A stretch of 22,711 bases of DNA from Chara braunii (lineage: Eukaryota > Streptophyta > Charophyceae > Charales > Characeae): NCBI GenBank assembly GCA_003427395.1, contig BFEA01000031.1, forward strand, positions 3,604,812 to 3,627,522, written 5' to 3'. Below the pieces are notes generated by a model. It was not told where the DNA came from. It saw only the letters and a program-made list of their open reading frames with translations, and made no database searches. Positions within the stretch are counted from its first letter, which is position 1. Each line of letters begins with the position of its first letter. Positions 1-10,366 of this stretch are shown here, one piece after another. Position numbers and translations under genes: made by a program.

Positions 1-353
1 GTTTGCGACGAAGGGCAGGAGGGCAGTCCGTGGCGAACGCACGTTGTGGAATGGCATCGGCGACGTCAACACATCGACACAGATACCGGCACAAAAAAAA
101 AAAAAAGACAAGACCACGGGAGAGTCAGGGTTTGAGTTTGTAACAGGGTTTGGGGAAAAAGGGCCGGTAATGGTGAATGTTCATGACCTACGTATCGGGT
201 CCGGTGGGGTCTCGTGGGGGGGTGTTGTATTTGGGGGATTGCCCGAAGTGCAATTACAAACTGTTTTCGTGACTGCACCGAAGTTGCCCCCAAAAAAACA
301 GTGGCCTCGCCTTTGTTTTCACTGCCGTTTCTTGTGCACCACGCCAGCTGTTG
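1..353. other. Unassigned flank, no gene seen
   Basis: No coding region, RNA gene or known repeat is recognised here. Open frames of about 75 to 160 codons exist on both strands, but their translations are low-complexity and match no domain I know. A run of 14 A lies near 92-105 and a shorter A run near 292-298. This could be old transposon debris. Confidence 0.5.
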
Positions 354-364
354 ATACGGGGCCC

Positions 365-763
365 TCGATCCATCGGCCTAGCGCAGTTGGTGAGGCAGAC
401 AAGTGGATTTCAGGAGGTCTTGGGTTCAATCCTCATTGGCCTCACGTACCATCCTCGCCGAAGCCTGGTGCCCGCCACGTTGAGATATGTCGTTGGTCCC
501 CCCGACTGGCACTGACAAGAGACTGCTGATGCTCAAAGGGGGAGGCGATCGGAGAGGAGGCACAGTGACATGGGGACTGGGCGATTCAGTTTTGATTGCA
601 GTGCCTGACCCGTGCCTTGTGTCGCCCTCTTGCTGCTGGGTTCCCCGTACTAGTGTAATGACAAAAAAAAACGTGTTGTCAGGCCGCCCTGTCCAGATTC
701 ATGAGGCAATTGCATTGGTTGTACGTCAAGCAAAATACCCATCTTTTAATAACATATACATCT
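365..763 (+). mobile_element. Probable tRNA-derived SINE
   Basis: Positions 379-390 read TAGCGCAGTTGG, a full match to the Pol III A-box consensus. Positions 423-432 read GGTTCAATCC, a B box. The 32-bp gap is as in tRNA genes and SINE heads. Acceptor and D stems pair poorly, so this is not a working tRNA. An 11-bp direct repeat, ATACGGGGCCC, occurs at 354-364 and 764-774 and could be the target-site duplication of a ~399-bp insertion ending in an AT-rich tail (about 746-763). An A-run at 664-672 is an alternative 3' end. The boxes are seen; the element limits are inferred. Confidence 0.45.
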
Positions 764-774
764 ATACGGGGCCC

Positions 775-1279
775 CAGCGGCGCACAAACCCCACGCAAAT
801 TCAAATCGCGGTGGTCTGGCCAGTGGACAAGATTATGCCCAAAGTCTGCTGAAGTTCACCATGTTCAACGCCACTCCCCACTTGTCGACGACCACGACAA
901 ACGATCAAGTACATCCCAGGTAGTCGAAATTGGGACACCGACACAAAAAACTGGGATAAAAAAATAATTCCCTTAGTGGGGTCAAATAACACCACAACAA
1001 AACGCATTGTCGCAGTACCGGCCCGCAGTACGAAACCATGTTGGAAACGTGTTGGTTCGTGTTGGAGGCCTGCACGAAACCATGTTGGAGTCGTTGACTA
1101 AAAGTTGGAAACCTGTTGGAGAGCATGTTCGACTCGTTCAAAATAAGTTGATCATGTTGATAACTAGTTGAACACAGCAGAAGACCCTCGTTCAACAATT
1201 GGTCACAGCCCTTGCGGCGTGCATAAGTTCGACAACGGTACGAAAATAAGTTGGAAGTCGGCGACAATTTTTCTGTTGA
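775..1279. repeat. Non-coding stretch with GTTGGA/GTTGAA-rich patch
   Basis: No gene is recognised. From about 1030 to 1277 the motif GTTGG(A) or GTTGA, or its complement TTCAAC, recurs every 10-30 bases. A 16-bp exact direct repeat, ACGAAACCATGTTGGA, lies at 1030-1045 and 1074-1089. The patch stops where LINE homology starts. It may be a degenerate minisatellite. Confidence 0.45.
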
Positions 1280-3010
1280 ATTTCTTTACTAAATGTTTCG
1301 TACAAAATCATAGCTAAAGCGCTGACCTTGCGCCTTGCGAACTACCTCTCGACCCTAATAGGATCAGATCAGGGCGCCTTTGTTAAGCATAGGTCTATTT
1401 TGAACAATATTGCAGCTACAATTCAAGCGCTAGAGATAATTACAAGAGAAGATAGAGATGTAGCCATTCTCCTTATCGACATGGAGAAAATCTACGATAA
1501 AGTACGTTGGGCCTTTGTGGGAACAACCCTGCTTCACATGGGCTTTGGCCCAAATTTTTGCGAATGGATTTCAGTTATGTATTCTACTTCAACTGCAAGG
1601 GTGGCACTGCTGGTTAATAACCAATTATCAGAAGAATTTAATCTGTCCCGCTCCTTGCGGCAGGGTTGCCCTTTGGCCCTCCTCCTTTTCGTGCTTCACC
1701 TCGAAGTACTACTGAACAATATCAGAGAGAATGAATCGATAACAAGGTTGGAACTACACAAAGAATTTCAATGGAAAGGGGGGTCGTTGGCGGATGATCT
1801 AACAATAACATGCTTGAATGACAAAGAATCGCTTCACGCTGTTCGTATGACATTGGATGCGTATACTATACTATCAGAGGCCTCAATAAATTTGAATAAG
1901 TCAGTATACTTTCTACCGGTACAATTCCAACTGCAAGCGAACTGGGGCATGAGACGTATACAAACCGATGCCTCAGATCGCTACCTTGGTATACAGGTCT
2001 CTCTATCAGACAACTCTGAGCTGCAGGATCAGTTACTGGAGGAGAAGGTGTGTCAAAGAATTTTGAAATGGGACTGCACGCAACATCTCTCATTGCTAGG
2101 GCGGGCTACAGTTATATCGGTGTCGGCCTTCTCGGTGTTATGGTACCCACTGCAGGTTCATTTACTCGGAGATCAGGCTTACACGAAAATTAGAAAGGCG
2201 GCCTCCAGATTCATCTGGAAACCAGAAGTTGAAGAAGGCAAAGACTTTCTATCCAAAGTAGCATGGGAGACGATCACCTTTCCCAGGGATCAGGGAGGAT
2301 TTAACATACCGGATCCCAACTGCCAGAATATTGCACTGCTAGCCAAATGGCCTATTAAAGCGATTTTATCATAACACAAGAACACATGGATCTGGTTAGC
2401 TGAGTACATACTGGCAGAAAAATGGCACTTGAAAGACCTAGCTGATGTATGGAGTTGTCTGTTTTCTCATACCTATAGTAACAAAAAGCCTAAGTCTCGT
2501 TTTTTGAGTGACGTCTTGTTTGCCTAGTCCAAAATACTCCCGTCCTACCAAGTCCCCCCCCAATCATAGGAAGAAGTCCTAATGCAACCAATTTTCGACA
2601 ACCACCTTCTATGTGGTCCGAATGGTCTCCCCTTCTAGGCCCATGACTTCCCGGGAAACTATGGGAGATCATGGATAGAGAGGGAAGTAGTAAGAATAGG
2701 AGACATGTGGGACAAGGACGTGCAAAACTGACGAACTGAAGTGGCAATTCGAACTCAACTGCGTTGCCTACGGAAAGTTGAAGAACATCTGGCTGACATC
2801 CAAATTCGTTACCAACTTACCGCCAAATTGGTCATCCATTCTATATTCCAAACGGTGCTCTGATTTGTGGTTTAAAGCTCCAGAGCCATTTGTTTACTGG
2901 AAAGTCATAGACCAGCATGATGGCCAAGGGTACACAGTAGAAGTTTGGATAGCAACGGATAAAAACTCTTTTGACGGACTTCTATGCTTAGAGGGAACAG
3001 TTACTGCTCA
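1280..3010 (+). pseudogene. LINE (L1-like) ORF2 relic, reverse transcriptase part
   Basis: A degraded non-LTR retrotransposon reverse transcriptase, read without an ATG from about 1280. Seen in order: SLLNVSYKIIAKAL, DQGAFVKHRSIL, LLIDMEKIYDKV (catalytic Asp), RQGCPLALLLFVLHLE, LADDL (in place of the usual F/YADD), INLNKS, YLGI, then thumb and connector sequence ending in a GGFNIPDP and LLAKW block. An in-frame TAA at 2372-2374 interrupts it; LINE-like sequence continues in frame to a TAG at 2524-2526 and then with further stops and shifts to 3010. The upstream endonuclease and ORF1 are missing, so the copy is 5'-truncated, as is usual for LINEs. A solo LTR cuts it at 3016 and the C-terminal part resumes at 5485. 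It cannot encode an active protein. Confidence 0.88.
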
Positions 3011-3015
3011 GGTAA
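3011..3015. repeat. Left target-site duplication of solo LTR (GGTAA)
   Basis: GGTAA precedes the LTR terminus TGTTGTGACG. It pairs with GGTTA at 5485-5489, one mismatch in five. Both copies sit in the same codon phase of the LINE (CAG GTA ATG and CAG GTT ATG). Confidence 0.7.
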
Positions 3016-3303
3016 TGTTGTGACGCCCGAACCTCACGCCCGGCGCGACTTCGTGATCGGAGTGGGATGTGGGCTTGGAAGTGCGAAAAAGGGGTGTGCC
3101 AAGGATTTTTGGGAAATTGGGGGTGAAGTCCCAGGTCAGAACTGCGATCTCCTGTGGCAAGGTTTCATGGGCATAGGTGCAATGGGGCTAAGGGACGGGT
3201 TACCTTCGGTCTGATGGCGGTCGATGTCATGCGCGGTGCATCTTGGGCCGCCCGTTTCAGTGACGGCGGTTTGGGAGAGGTCCGTTCGCGGGGGTTGCGA
3301 TTT

Positions 3304-3747
3304 CTATGTGTCGGACCTCCGGGTGTGGACACGTGTCAATTGACGTCGCGCGTTATGGTTAGGCTCTGTAATTCCAGAGGCTCGGCGGTTGTCGGGTCGT
3401 CTGCAATTTCTGCACGGCGTGTGGGGCCAATATGGAGCTATGGAATTCCACAGTACCAGCGTGAGTTGGTGGTATGGGAGGAGGAGATGGAAGGGAGGGA
3501 AATAAGTAGCGATAACGACGAAGCCAGGGGATATGAAATATTGCGTGTTATAAGTAGCCGGGTAGTCGGGGGCCCTCGGGTCATTGGTTATGGCGCGGTG
3601 AAAGTCCCTGGCACACAATCGGTCGTTCGCGGTTAGACAGGGGAATTCCGGATTTCTTAAATTCCCTCACAGCCTAAGTTGTTCTCCCTCCCAGTATTCT
3701 CGGTACTCTGGGTCCCGCAATCTCTCCCGGTCCTCGATGTACGACAT
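3304..3747 (-). pseudogene. LTR-internal ORF relic (solo LTR copy)
   Basis: An ORF of about 147 codons on the minus strand starting at an ATG at 3747, with one in-frame TGA at 3667-3669. It aligns with the ORF at 7929-8411: both have AAGATG at the start, a shared NPEFPC/YPEFPC block, and a long conserved stretch including QYFISPGFVV, FPPFHLLLPYH and WNSIAPYW, then CRR and an Arg-rich tail. Function unknown and no domain recognised. Synonymous changes dominate between the two copies, which suggests the frame was once translated. Confidence 0.5.
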
Positions 3748-4393
3748 CTTGTCATTCCGGCGGATCGCTATCTGTAGCATAGTGGGAACCCTCCACACGC
3801 ATCTGATCGTGCTTCGATTGACAAGGGAATTTCTGGGTATGGTGGCGGAAATTCCTACCGGCTCCAATTCTCCCAAAAGGAAAATTCCGCACTTATCTCG
3901 ATACTGGCGATGCCAAGCTCATCAGTGATCGTGAATTGCCCGCGTGTGGACACGTGTAGGCCGCATTGATCAGATCGCGCTTACACGTGCGCACACGAGA
4001 TGTTCGATCACACAGGGGCGTGTTGGCTGATTTTTGTGCAAAAGTAAGGTTTCAGTCCTATATGCAAAATCACCACGTGGCATAGATAATCACCTAACCA
4101 TCTAATCATTCAGCGATCCCGCAAACAATCATTTCCGATCATGCAAAATGACATCGCACACATCAAACACCTCAACAACATCAAACTCTTATCGTGACGA
4201 CATCGGATCAAAGTGACAAGCAACGATGATGATTAGGCAAAAACGACAAGCATATCATTCCATCAGAACTCGTCCATCCAATATACATAAAAGCGGAAGG
4301 GTCGAGACCAAGTAGGACACCGTAGAAGGGCCAACGCCGAGACAAAGATGTCGAAGGAAAATAAGGGCGAATTGCCCGAGACGAAATCAAAAC

Positions 4394-4400
4394 TTATATA
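4394..4400 (-). promoter_or_regulatory. TATA box of solo LTR
   Basis: On the minus strand the site reads TGTATATAAG followed by TTTTGATTTCG. The same TATA and the following TTTTGAT motif occur in the other two LTRs (7313-7320 and 18688-18695), marking the U3/R side of the family promoter. Confidence 0.6.
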
Positions 4401-5484
4401 CAAGATTGAGAAAGACAAAGGAAATTACAACCCCACGTCCATTCTTCTCAACTCTCTCTCCGATGCGCACAGTCCATCGTCACACACCAACCCACGAAGT
4501 TGTCACCCCGCTTAGTCCTCCTGTGTCCGTCGGGTTCGCCCGCACGCTACAGTCCGGCTCAACTCCCACTTCAACTCACCTCTTACTTCGCTCGTGAGCC
4601 GACCCTCACTGATCGCGCTACCCCTAGCTTCCAACAACTGTTTAAGAGAGCTATCTAATCACGCAGCCGAAATTTATAGCGTGCATGCATGCACGAAGAA
4701 CACGGAATTGCAAGGACTTAGAAGGGAAGGGGAGCGAGTGCCTACGTTTTGCATTGCAAGATCGCGGCGTGGGGGATGTGGCCACTCTCCACGCATCGAT
4801 CCGATCATGCAGCCCACGGGCCAACTAGACGTAGCAAAGAAGAGAGAGGGCGGAAAAGACGAAGCTCAAGAAGAAAGATACAGTTACAAGGGTGCCCCAT
4901 CCAAAATTACAGTTAACGCAAGATTAAGGGCGTCGACTAATCAAAGCTCCGTTGGAGCTGCAAAAAGAAACGCGCGAGCAAAAGCACCGCGCGGCAAAAG
5001 AAATTCCGAATTCCTAAATTTCTAAATTCCTATTTTCCTATTTGACACAAAAATATAAGAAAAAATAAAATAAAGCACAAATCCTGAAAAGAAAGTCAAA
5101 AGTTCCGAGAGTCATCGAGGGCTTGACAAGATTCGAAAAAGAAATTCAAAAAGAAAGAAGCAAGACTCTCGCGCGATCACCGCGCTAAAAACCCGACAAC
5201 AAAACAAGAAAGAAGCGACACCAACCATTATCAATCGCGCCTCCATCGGCGCGCCAGCCACTCAATAGACCATCCCGGGACTTGCCCAGCCCTGGCCCCA
5301 GTCATCCGAAAAGAAGCGACGTAAAAAGAAAAACAAACAAGGACACCGATGCAATTTTCCCGTTGGATCCCATCTCCCGTAATTGGCCCAACCTTCCCAG
5401 CTTAGGACCCCTCATTGTCATTGCGCAGAAAATCACGCGGAACAGGAATTGGTTCGTCATAATCTTTCTTCAAGGTACCAGCCA

Positions 5485-6190
5485 GGTTATGGTTGAAGTG
5501 ATAGAGCAACAAGATACACCCAAGAACAAAGACGGACAGACAGATACTGTAGTCAATCTGACTACACCACAAGTTAAGTTGCTGGCTGGAGGTCGGACGG
5601 TGAAAGAACTAGCTTTCCACCCAGGACCAGTAGGGTGGATAGAGTCCGCGTCCCACAACCTAATCGGACTAAATGGATACTCAGCAAAGAGAGGTGTCGG
5701 TCTCCTTCGACAGAAGGTGAAGAAGAAACCGATTGACGTTGTGACACGAAGGCGGGAGGAGCAAGCGCTGCCGATAATAGCCAGAGAAGACCTGCTCACT
5801 CATTGGAAACAATTTAAAGCACTGCCTTCTCAGAAACAGGCCAGTATATTGTTACTGCAATCACTATTGGTTACAGCCTCCGCGGTTTGGTTGAACTCCA
5901 AGGAAATGGATATTAGCGCTACTGGCACTCGGTGTAGGTGGGCATGGGAATCCACAAGTCACTTATGGTATATGTGCCATTTCTCACTTCGGTTATGGAA
6001 ATTGTGGGAAAAGCACTGGAGAGACATCACCATTGATATCCTCCTTTGGAACGAGAACTGGGTGCTGTTTGGCATACTTCCATCTGAGCTTGCTGCCAAC
6101 TCCGGTTGGGGTTTCATGGCTCAAGTCATCAGAGCTATTATTTTTGGAGTTCTGTGGAAGGATCTTAACCATCCGGTTTTTCGGGACTTT
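5485..6190 (+). pseudogene. LINE ORF2 relic, C-terminal part with zinc-finger-like end
   Basis: This continues the LINE broken at 3010. It is open in one frame through the segment. Near the end it has the pattern CRWAW...STSHLWYMC (Cys...His-x4-Cys), typical of the zf-RVT region after plant LINE reverse transcriptases, followed by the usual Trp-rich segment (LRLWKLWEKHW). The frame runs into the 5' LTR of the next element at 6191, so the codons beyond that point are LTR sequence. The LINE 3' end and poly(A) tail are not visible in the window. Confidence 0.75.
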
Positions 6191-7312
6191 TGTGACGAAC
6201 CAATTTCTGTTCCGCGCGATCTTCTGCACGATGACAATGAGGGGTCCTAAGATGGGAAGGTTGGGCCAATTACGGGAGATTGAGATTGAGGGAAAATTGC
6301 ATCAGTGTCCTCGCTTTTTCGTCGCTTCTTCGTCCTTTTGCGTCAAACGGATGGGTTCAGGACCGGGCAAGTCCCGAGATGGCCGATTGAGTGGTTGGCG
6401 CACCGACAAGGCGCGATGATCAATAATGGTTGACGTCACTTCTTTCCTGTTCTATTGTCGGATTTTAGGCGCGGAGATCGCGCGGGAATTTTCGCGTCGA
6501 TCTTTTTGAATTTTTCTTTTTTCTTCTTTTGAATCTTGTCGAGCCTTGACGGCTCTCAAAACTTCGGATTTTCTTTTCGGATTTTGTGCTTCTTTTTGCA
6601 TTAGCTAGGAATTTAGAAATTTGGGATTTCTTTTGCCACGCGTCTCCTTCTTGCACGCTTCTTTTTGCGGCGACAGCGGAGCTCTGATTAGTCGGCGCCC
6701 TTAATCTTGCAAGTAACTGTAGTTTTGGGTGGGCGTCATTGTAACTTTCTTCTTGAGCATCATCTTTCCCACTCTCCCTTCCCCTTTTGTTGTGCCTAGT
6801 TAGCCCGCGACCTGCATGCTCGGATCAATGCGTGGAGAGTGGCTACGTCCCCCACGCCGCGGTTTGGCCATGCAGAACGTAGGCGCTCCCTCTCCCAATC
6901 CCCTTTCTAAGTCCTTGCAATTCCGTGATTCTTCGCTCATGCATGCACGGCGCTGCACGCTATAAATTCTGGCTGCGCGATACGATAGCTCTCTTAACCA
7001 GCTGTTGGAAGCTCCGGGTAGCGCGATCAGTGAGGGACGGCTCACGAGCGAAGTAAGAGGTGAGTTGAAGTGGGAGTCGAGCGACCCGACGAGCTGGTGC
7101 CAAATGCTTGGGGTTGACATGTGGGGCTACGACGGACTGTAGCGCACGGGCGAACATGACGGGTGCAAGAGGAATAAGTGGGGTGATGACTTCGTGGGTT
7201 GGTGCGTGACGACGGACCGTCCGCATCGAAGAAAGAGAGAGAGGAAGAGGGAGCTGCGGTGGATGGACGTGGATTTGCAGTTTTCTTCGTCTGTTCTCCC
7301 TCTTTGCTTTTG

Positions 7313-7320
7313 TATATAAA
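7313..7320 (+). promoter_or_regulatory. TATA box of 5' LTR
   Basis: TATATAAA followed by TTTTGATCTCG. The position and neighbouring bases are kept in all three LTR copies. Transcription would start about 25-35 bases downstream, near 7345 (inferred). Confidence 0.65.
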
Positions 7321-7928
7321 TTTTGATCTCGGCTCAGGGCGACTCGCCTGTTTTCTTTTGCTTTCGGAATCCTTGTCTCGGTTTCAGCCCACACTCGTTT
7401 TTGCGATTGATCTCGATCTCGTTGTTGTGCGTTTTGTCGAATGAATGGATGAATGAATGTCATATATGTTGCTTTTCTTTTGTCTGGTCCTTGCCTTCAC
7501 TTGTCATTTTGATACACCCATGAGCATAGTAGAAACTTCTGCGTAGTCGTCATTACTGCTTCCATTGTTGTTTATTCTTTTTTTGAGTCACTATTGTTGA
7601 TGCGATGCCTAATGTGTAATAGCACCTTACATGCACAGGAACGATTGCGGGATTACAGAGTGATTAGATGGTTGGGTAGCTGTTTGTCTAGAAACAAGCG
7701 AATACATCGCGGGGATGCGTATAAGCGTGATTTGATTTGCGCAGCCTACACGTATCCACGCGTGCCGATTCGTAACCATTGACGAACTTGACACCCTTGC
7801 TATCCGATAGGCGGGAATTTTCCTTTCCCTACGCACCTAAACGTACAGGAGTTTTCGATATCACATCGGAAAATCCCCTTTACCGGTTAGACGCGTGTGG
7901 AGGAATTTCATCACACTGCAATAATAAG

Positions 7929-8411
7929 ATGCCGAGCTCCTGGGACTCGGAGTACTTCGACCCTTGGGTGAGAGAATGCATTAGGCAAAGATATCCGGAA
8001 TTCCCCTGCTTAACCGAGAATCAATTGTGCCCCAGGGAGTTTCACTATGCCACAACCAGCGATCCGAGGTGCCTCGATTTTCCCACTTCGGACAACACGC
8101 AATACTTCATATCCCCCGGTTTCGTCGTTATCTCTACCAATTTCCCTCCCTTCCATCTCCTCCTCCCGTATCACCGACTCACGGTAGTTCCGTGGAATTC
8201 CATCGCCCCGTACTGGCCCCGCACGCCTTGCGGACATTGTCGGCGACGCGGCAACCGACGAGCCGCTGAAACTAGAGGGCGTAACCCAAACGCGCGACGA
8301 CAGACGCCACGTGTCTGCACCCAAAGGTCTGACTCATCGGGAACACAACTATCCCGGGCAGGCCTTTCCCCGAACCACCGCCCCCAAAACAGACGGATCG
8401 GACGACCTTGA
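7929..8411 (+). CDS. LTR-internal ORF of unknown function
   Basis: A 160-codon open frame in the R/U5 part of the 5' LTR, starting at ATG 7929 (the frame is open further upstream, but this AAGATG is shared with the other copy). Central residues around QYFISPGFVV, FPPFHLLLPYH and WNSIAPYW are conserved in the solo LTR at 3304-3747. Over 51 aligned codons from Asn-Thr-Gln to the CxxC-like end I count 21 changed codons, 13 of them synonymous, well above the share expected without coding constraint. The C-terminal third is Arg-rich. No signal peptide or known domain is seen. It lies before the primer site, so it would be read from the 5' leader of the element RNA. It may instead be a relic of an upstream coding exon. 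Confidence 0.5.
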   Translation: MPSSWDSEYFDPWVRECIRQRYPEFPCLTENQLCPREFHYATTSDPRCLDFPTSDNTQYFISPGFVVISTNFPPFHLLLPYHRLTVVPWNSIAPYWPRTPCGHCRRRGNRRAAETRGRNPNARRQTPRVCTQRSDSSGTQLSRAGLSPNHRPQNRRIGRP

Positions 8412-8643
8412 ATGCACCGCACATGCCATTTGCCTTATGGTGCATGACATCGAACTCCAACAGACCGAAAGTAACTTGCCTCCTTAGCCATATTGCATCT
8501 ATGCCCCTGAAACTTTGCCACATGAGATCTCAGTTCTGACCTGGGACTCCACCCGCACTTTCCCAAAAATCCTTGGCACACCCCTTTTCGCACATCTAGG
8601 CCCACATCCCACTCCGAACAGGAAGTCGCGCTGGGCATGAGGT

Positions 8644-8655
8644 TGGTATCGGAGC
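8644..8655 (+). other. Primer-binding site (initiator tRNA-Met type)
   Basis: TGGTATCGGAGC differs by one base from TGGTATCAGAGC, the standard plant LTR primer site complementary to the 3' end of initiator tRNA-Met. It lies a few bases after the recognised end of the 5' LTR. Confidence 0.8.
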
Positions 8656-8788
8656 CCAACACGTGGCAGGGTTCTAAGACTCATAGCTGGGCGATCTGGC
8701 TAACAGGGGACGACCTCGACCCCGGAACGTGCACCGACGTGATCCCGTCGTCACCAGAAGTCGGTCTGCGGCTCGACAGACGGTCAAT

Positions 8789-9841
8789 ATGAATGCTAAT
8801 CAGCAGAAGCCACAACAAAACCCGAATCCCCAGCAGAATCCTAATCAACCCGTACCACGAGCACGGGCTCCCATGACGCTACCCAATCTTTTTCTATTCG
8901 ACCCTGCTCATCACTTCGCTGGAGCAGGGCTAGCCACGCTCCGGGCTTAGCAATATGATGACAACAGGGCATTGGTGAATATCCCCGCACGATTGGGAGG
9001 AGATGCCCATCACTAGTTTAGCACGTATGTATGGGTCGATCTCCTGACATTCGAGCGAGATTTTTTGAACCGATTCGATTACATCCACCCCGAACATGCT
9101 CTTTTTACGATTAAAAATCGAGTTCAAAACCCCCTCAAATCTGTCACCACGTATCGAAACCAATTCTATAGGATGCTTGTGAAAACGGAACGAGGCGAAC
9201 AAGTAGGCAGAGATTTGTTCATCGATGGTCTTTGCAGTCGAACGATGAGGGCGAAACTGCGAAAACAGTTCTCCCTCATCAATCACACGTTGCAACAGAT
9301 CATGGCAGCCGCACAGGAAACGTAACGAAAGTTCGCTGCTAGTTTCCTAGAGGGAGAAGACTATCCTAGGGAAGGAGACTCGTCCGAACTAGCGAGAGTT
9401 AAAGCCGAGTTGGCCGCACTGCAGAACAAATTTGAAAACATGGGGTTCGTATCGGGCCCTGTCACCTATCTGGAACAGATTAGTCCCAAACGACCGGTCC
9501 CGAGTGTGATTCCGAGTGTGCTCGTGCCCGTAATGACAACACCCCCCCCACCAATCAAAACCCCCACACGACCAAATGAGTCTTCCGCTCTATTAGAACT
9601 AGCTAAGACATTGGTTACTTTGATTCAGGAAAGCAAGAAGGAACAACGGGAACACAACGCTCAAATAGAGGCGATGATGAGGTCGATGCGTCCAATAGCG
9701 GTGCGTGCCGCCCCGATTTAACACGGATTGGCTCCGGCACCCCCTCCCGCACGGATCCCTGGCAATCTGAACGTCTGTTACACGTGTCACCAACCAAGGC
9801 ATATAGCCCGAGATTGCCCTCATCGACCCCCGCAGCAATGA
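8789..9841 (+). pseudogene. gag: gag (capsid and nucleocapsid) relic
   Basis: Starts at ATG 8789 with a Gln/Asn/Pro-rich N-terminus, then a retrotransposon capsid region. The segment at about 9050-9290 shows the common gag pattern: YIHPEHALFTIKNRVQNP, SVTTYRNQFYRML, then FIDGL. A Pro-rich linker and a Glu/Lys-rich helix follow, then a complete CCHC knuckle at 9776-9817 (C-x2-C-x4-H-x4-C). All pieces are in one frame but broken by in-frame stops at 8948, 9014, 9323, 9719 and 9839. Several could come from C-to-T changes in Gln or Arg codons (inference). Gag would form the particle and bind RNA. It is broken here. Confidence 0.85.
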
Positions 9842-10366
9842 GTTGAAGTCGCACCAATAGCAACGACCTTGATCGCCAACGGACCCGGACGAGTAGGGGC
9901 ATTGATGGAAGAAATAGAAGGAGGCAGAAGCACATTAGCTACGATGGAGGAAGTTGCCGAACTAATTCCGTTGGATCAGTATGTAACGCTTGGCTACCCA
10001 GGTCTTGGGATGATTGGAACGATTAGACTCGCACCGGAACAAAGAGAAGTGGCGGAATGGCGACCGTCTCCAGGAGAAATGAAGTCGGGAGGACCCACCT
10101 TCGTCACCGGGGAAATCGATGTTTTGAACATCGTTCGAGCCTTAGATCATCGGATTCCGCTTCCGATTGGACATCTACTTTTGAGATCGGAATAAGCCAA
10201 TGAACGGATGTTACAAAATTGCAAGGCGAATCGGAAACAATTCACCTTCGCCCGAACAGTGAACACAAAAACAAAAAGTCCAGGAAGATGATCACTTCCT
10301 ACGAACTAACCCAATCCCATGAAAATCTGCAGAATGGTATATCGAGATATGGGGAATCCCATATAA
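9842..10366 (+). pseudogene. gag-pol spacer, same frame as gag
   Basis: The gag frame is open from 9842 to a TAA at 10193-10195 (contains PLDQYVTLGYPG and RALDHRIPLPIGHLL) and then continues with stops to the protease. No domain is recognised. It is probably the linker between nucleocapsid and protease in a single Gag-Pol frame, since zinc knuckle and protease active site share the frame. Confidence 0.5.

Larger units (their letters stand above)
3016..5484 (-). mobile_element. Solo LTR of Ty3/gypsy-like family, reverse orientation
   Basis: This 2,469-bp block is colinear, on the opposite strand, with the LTR at 6191-8640, and its 3937-5463 part also matches 16945-19144. Outer ends on the plus strand are TGTTGTGACG and TACCAGCCA, giving TG...CA. 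The 5-bp flanks are GGTAA and GGTTA. Deleting the block plus one flank joins the LINE frame exactly (…AQVM-VEV…), which is the main evidence for the borders and for its being a single LTR left by LTR-LTR recombination. By eye it is much more diverged from the other two copies than they are from each other. It contains a TATA box and a broken LTR-internal ORF, listed separately. Its 5' end has about 21 bp beyond the point where the other copies begin. Confidence 0.85.
6191..8640 (+). repeat. 5' LTR, about 2.45 kb
   Basis: Starts TGTGACGAACC and matches the 3' LTR from 16945 and the inverted solo LTR 3016-5484. It runs to GGCATGAGG beside the primer site. The solo copy has about 16 more bases at this end (…CGGGCGTCACAACA), so the 3' terminus of this LTR appears to be deleted by a small event at the TT/TT junction. 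U3 would be about 6191-7345, with a TATA box at 7313. The long downstream part (R plus U5) carries an ORF. Confidence 0.82.

Noticed and set aside
379-432. Functional tRNA gene
   Set aside because: A and B boxes are good, but acceptor and D stems do not pair, so a SINE head is more likely.
44-529. 161-codon open frame on the plus strand
   Set aside because: No recognisable domain, crosses a poly(A) run and the tRNA-like boxes, and has opposite-strand frames of similar quality.
4594-5025. 143-codon plus-strand frame in the solo LTR, and the matching minus-strand frames at 6800-7463 and 18295-18892
   Set aside because: These are the same U3 sequence read antisense in three LTR copies. Frames shift and end differently in each, so I do not treat them as genes.
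3016-8640. A single transposon with ~2.4 kb terminal inverted repeats around the LINE segment
   Set aside because: The inverted blocks are better explained as two LTRs in opposite orientation: the left one has its own target duplication and restores the LINE frame, and the right one is followed by a primer site and gag-pol.
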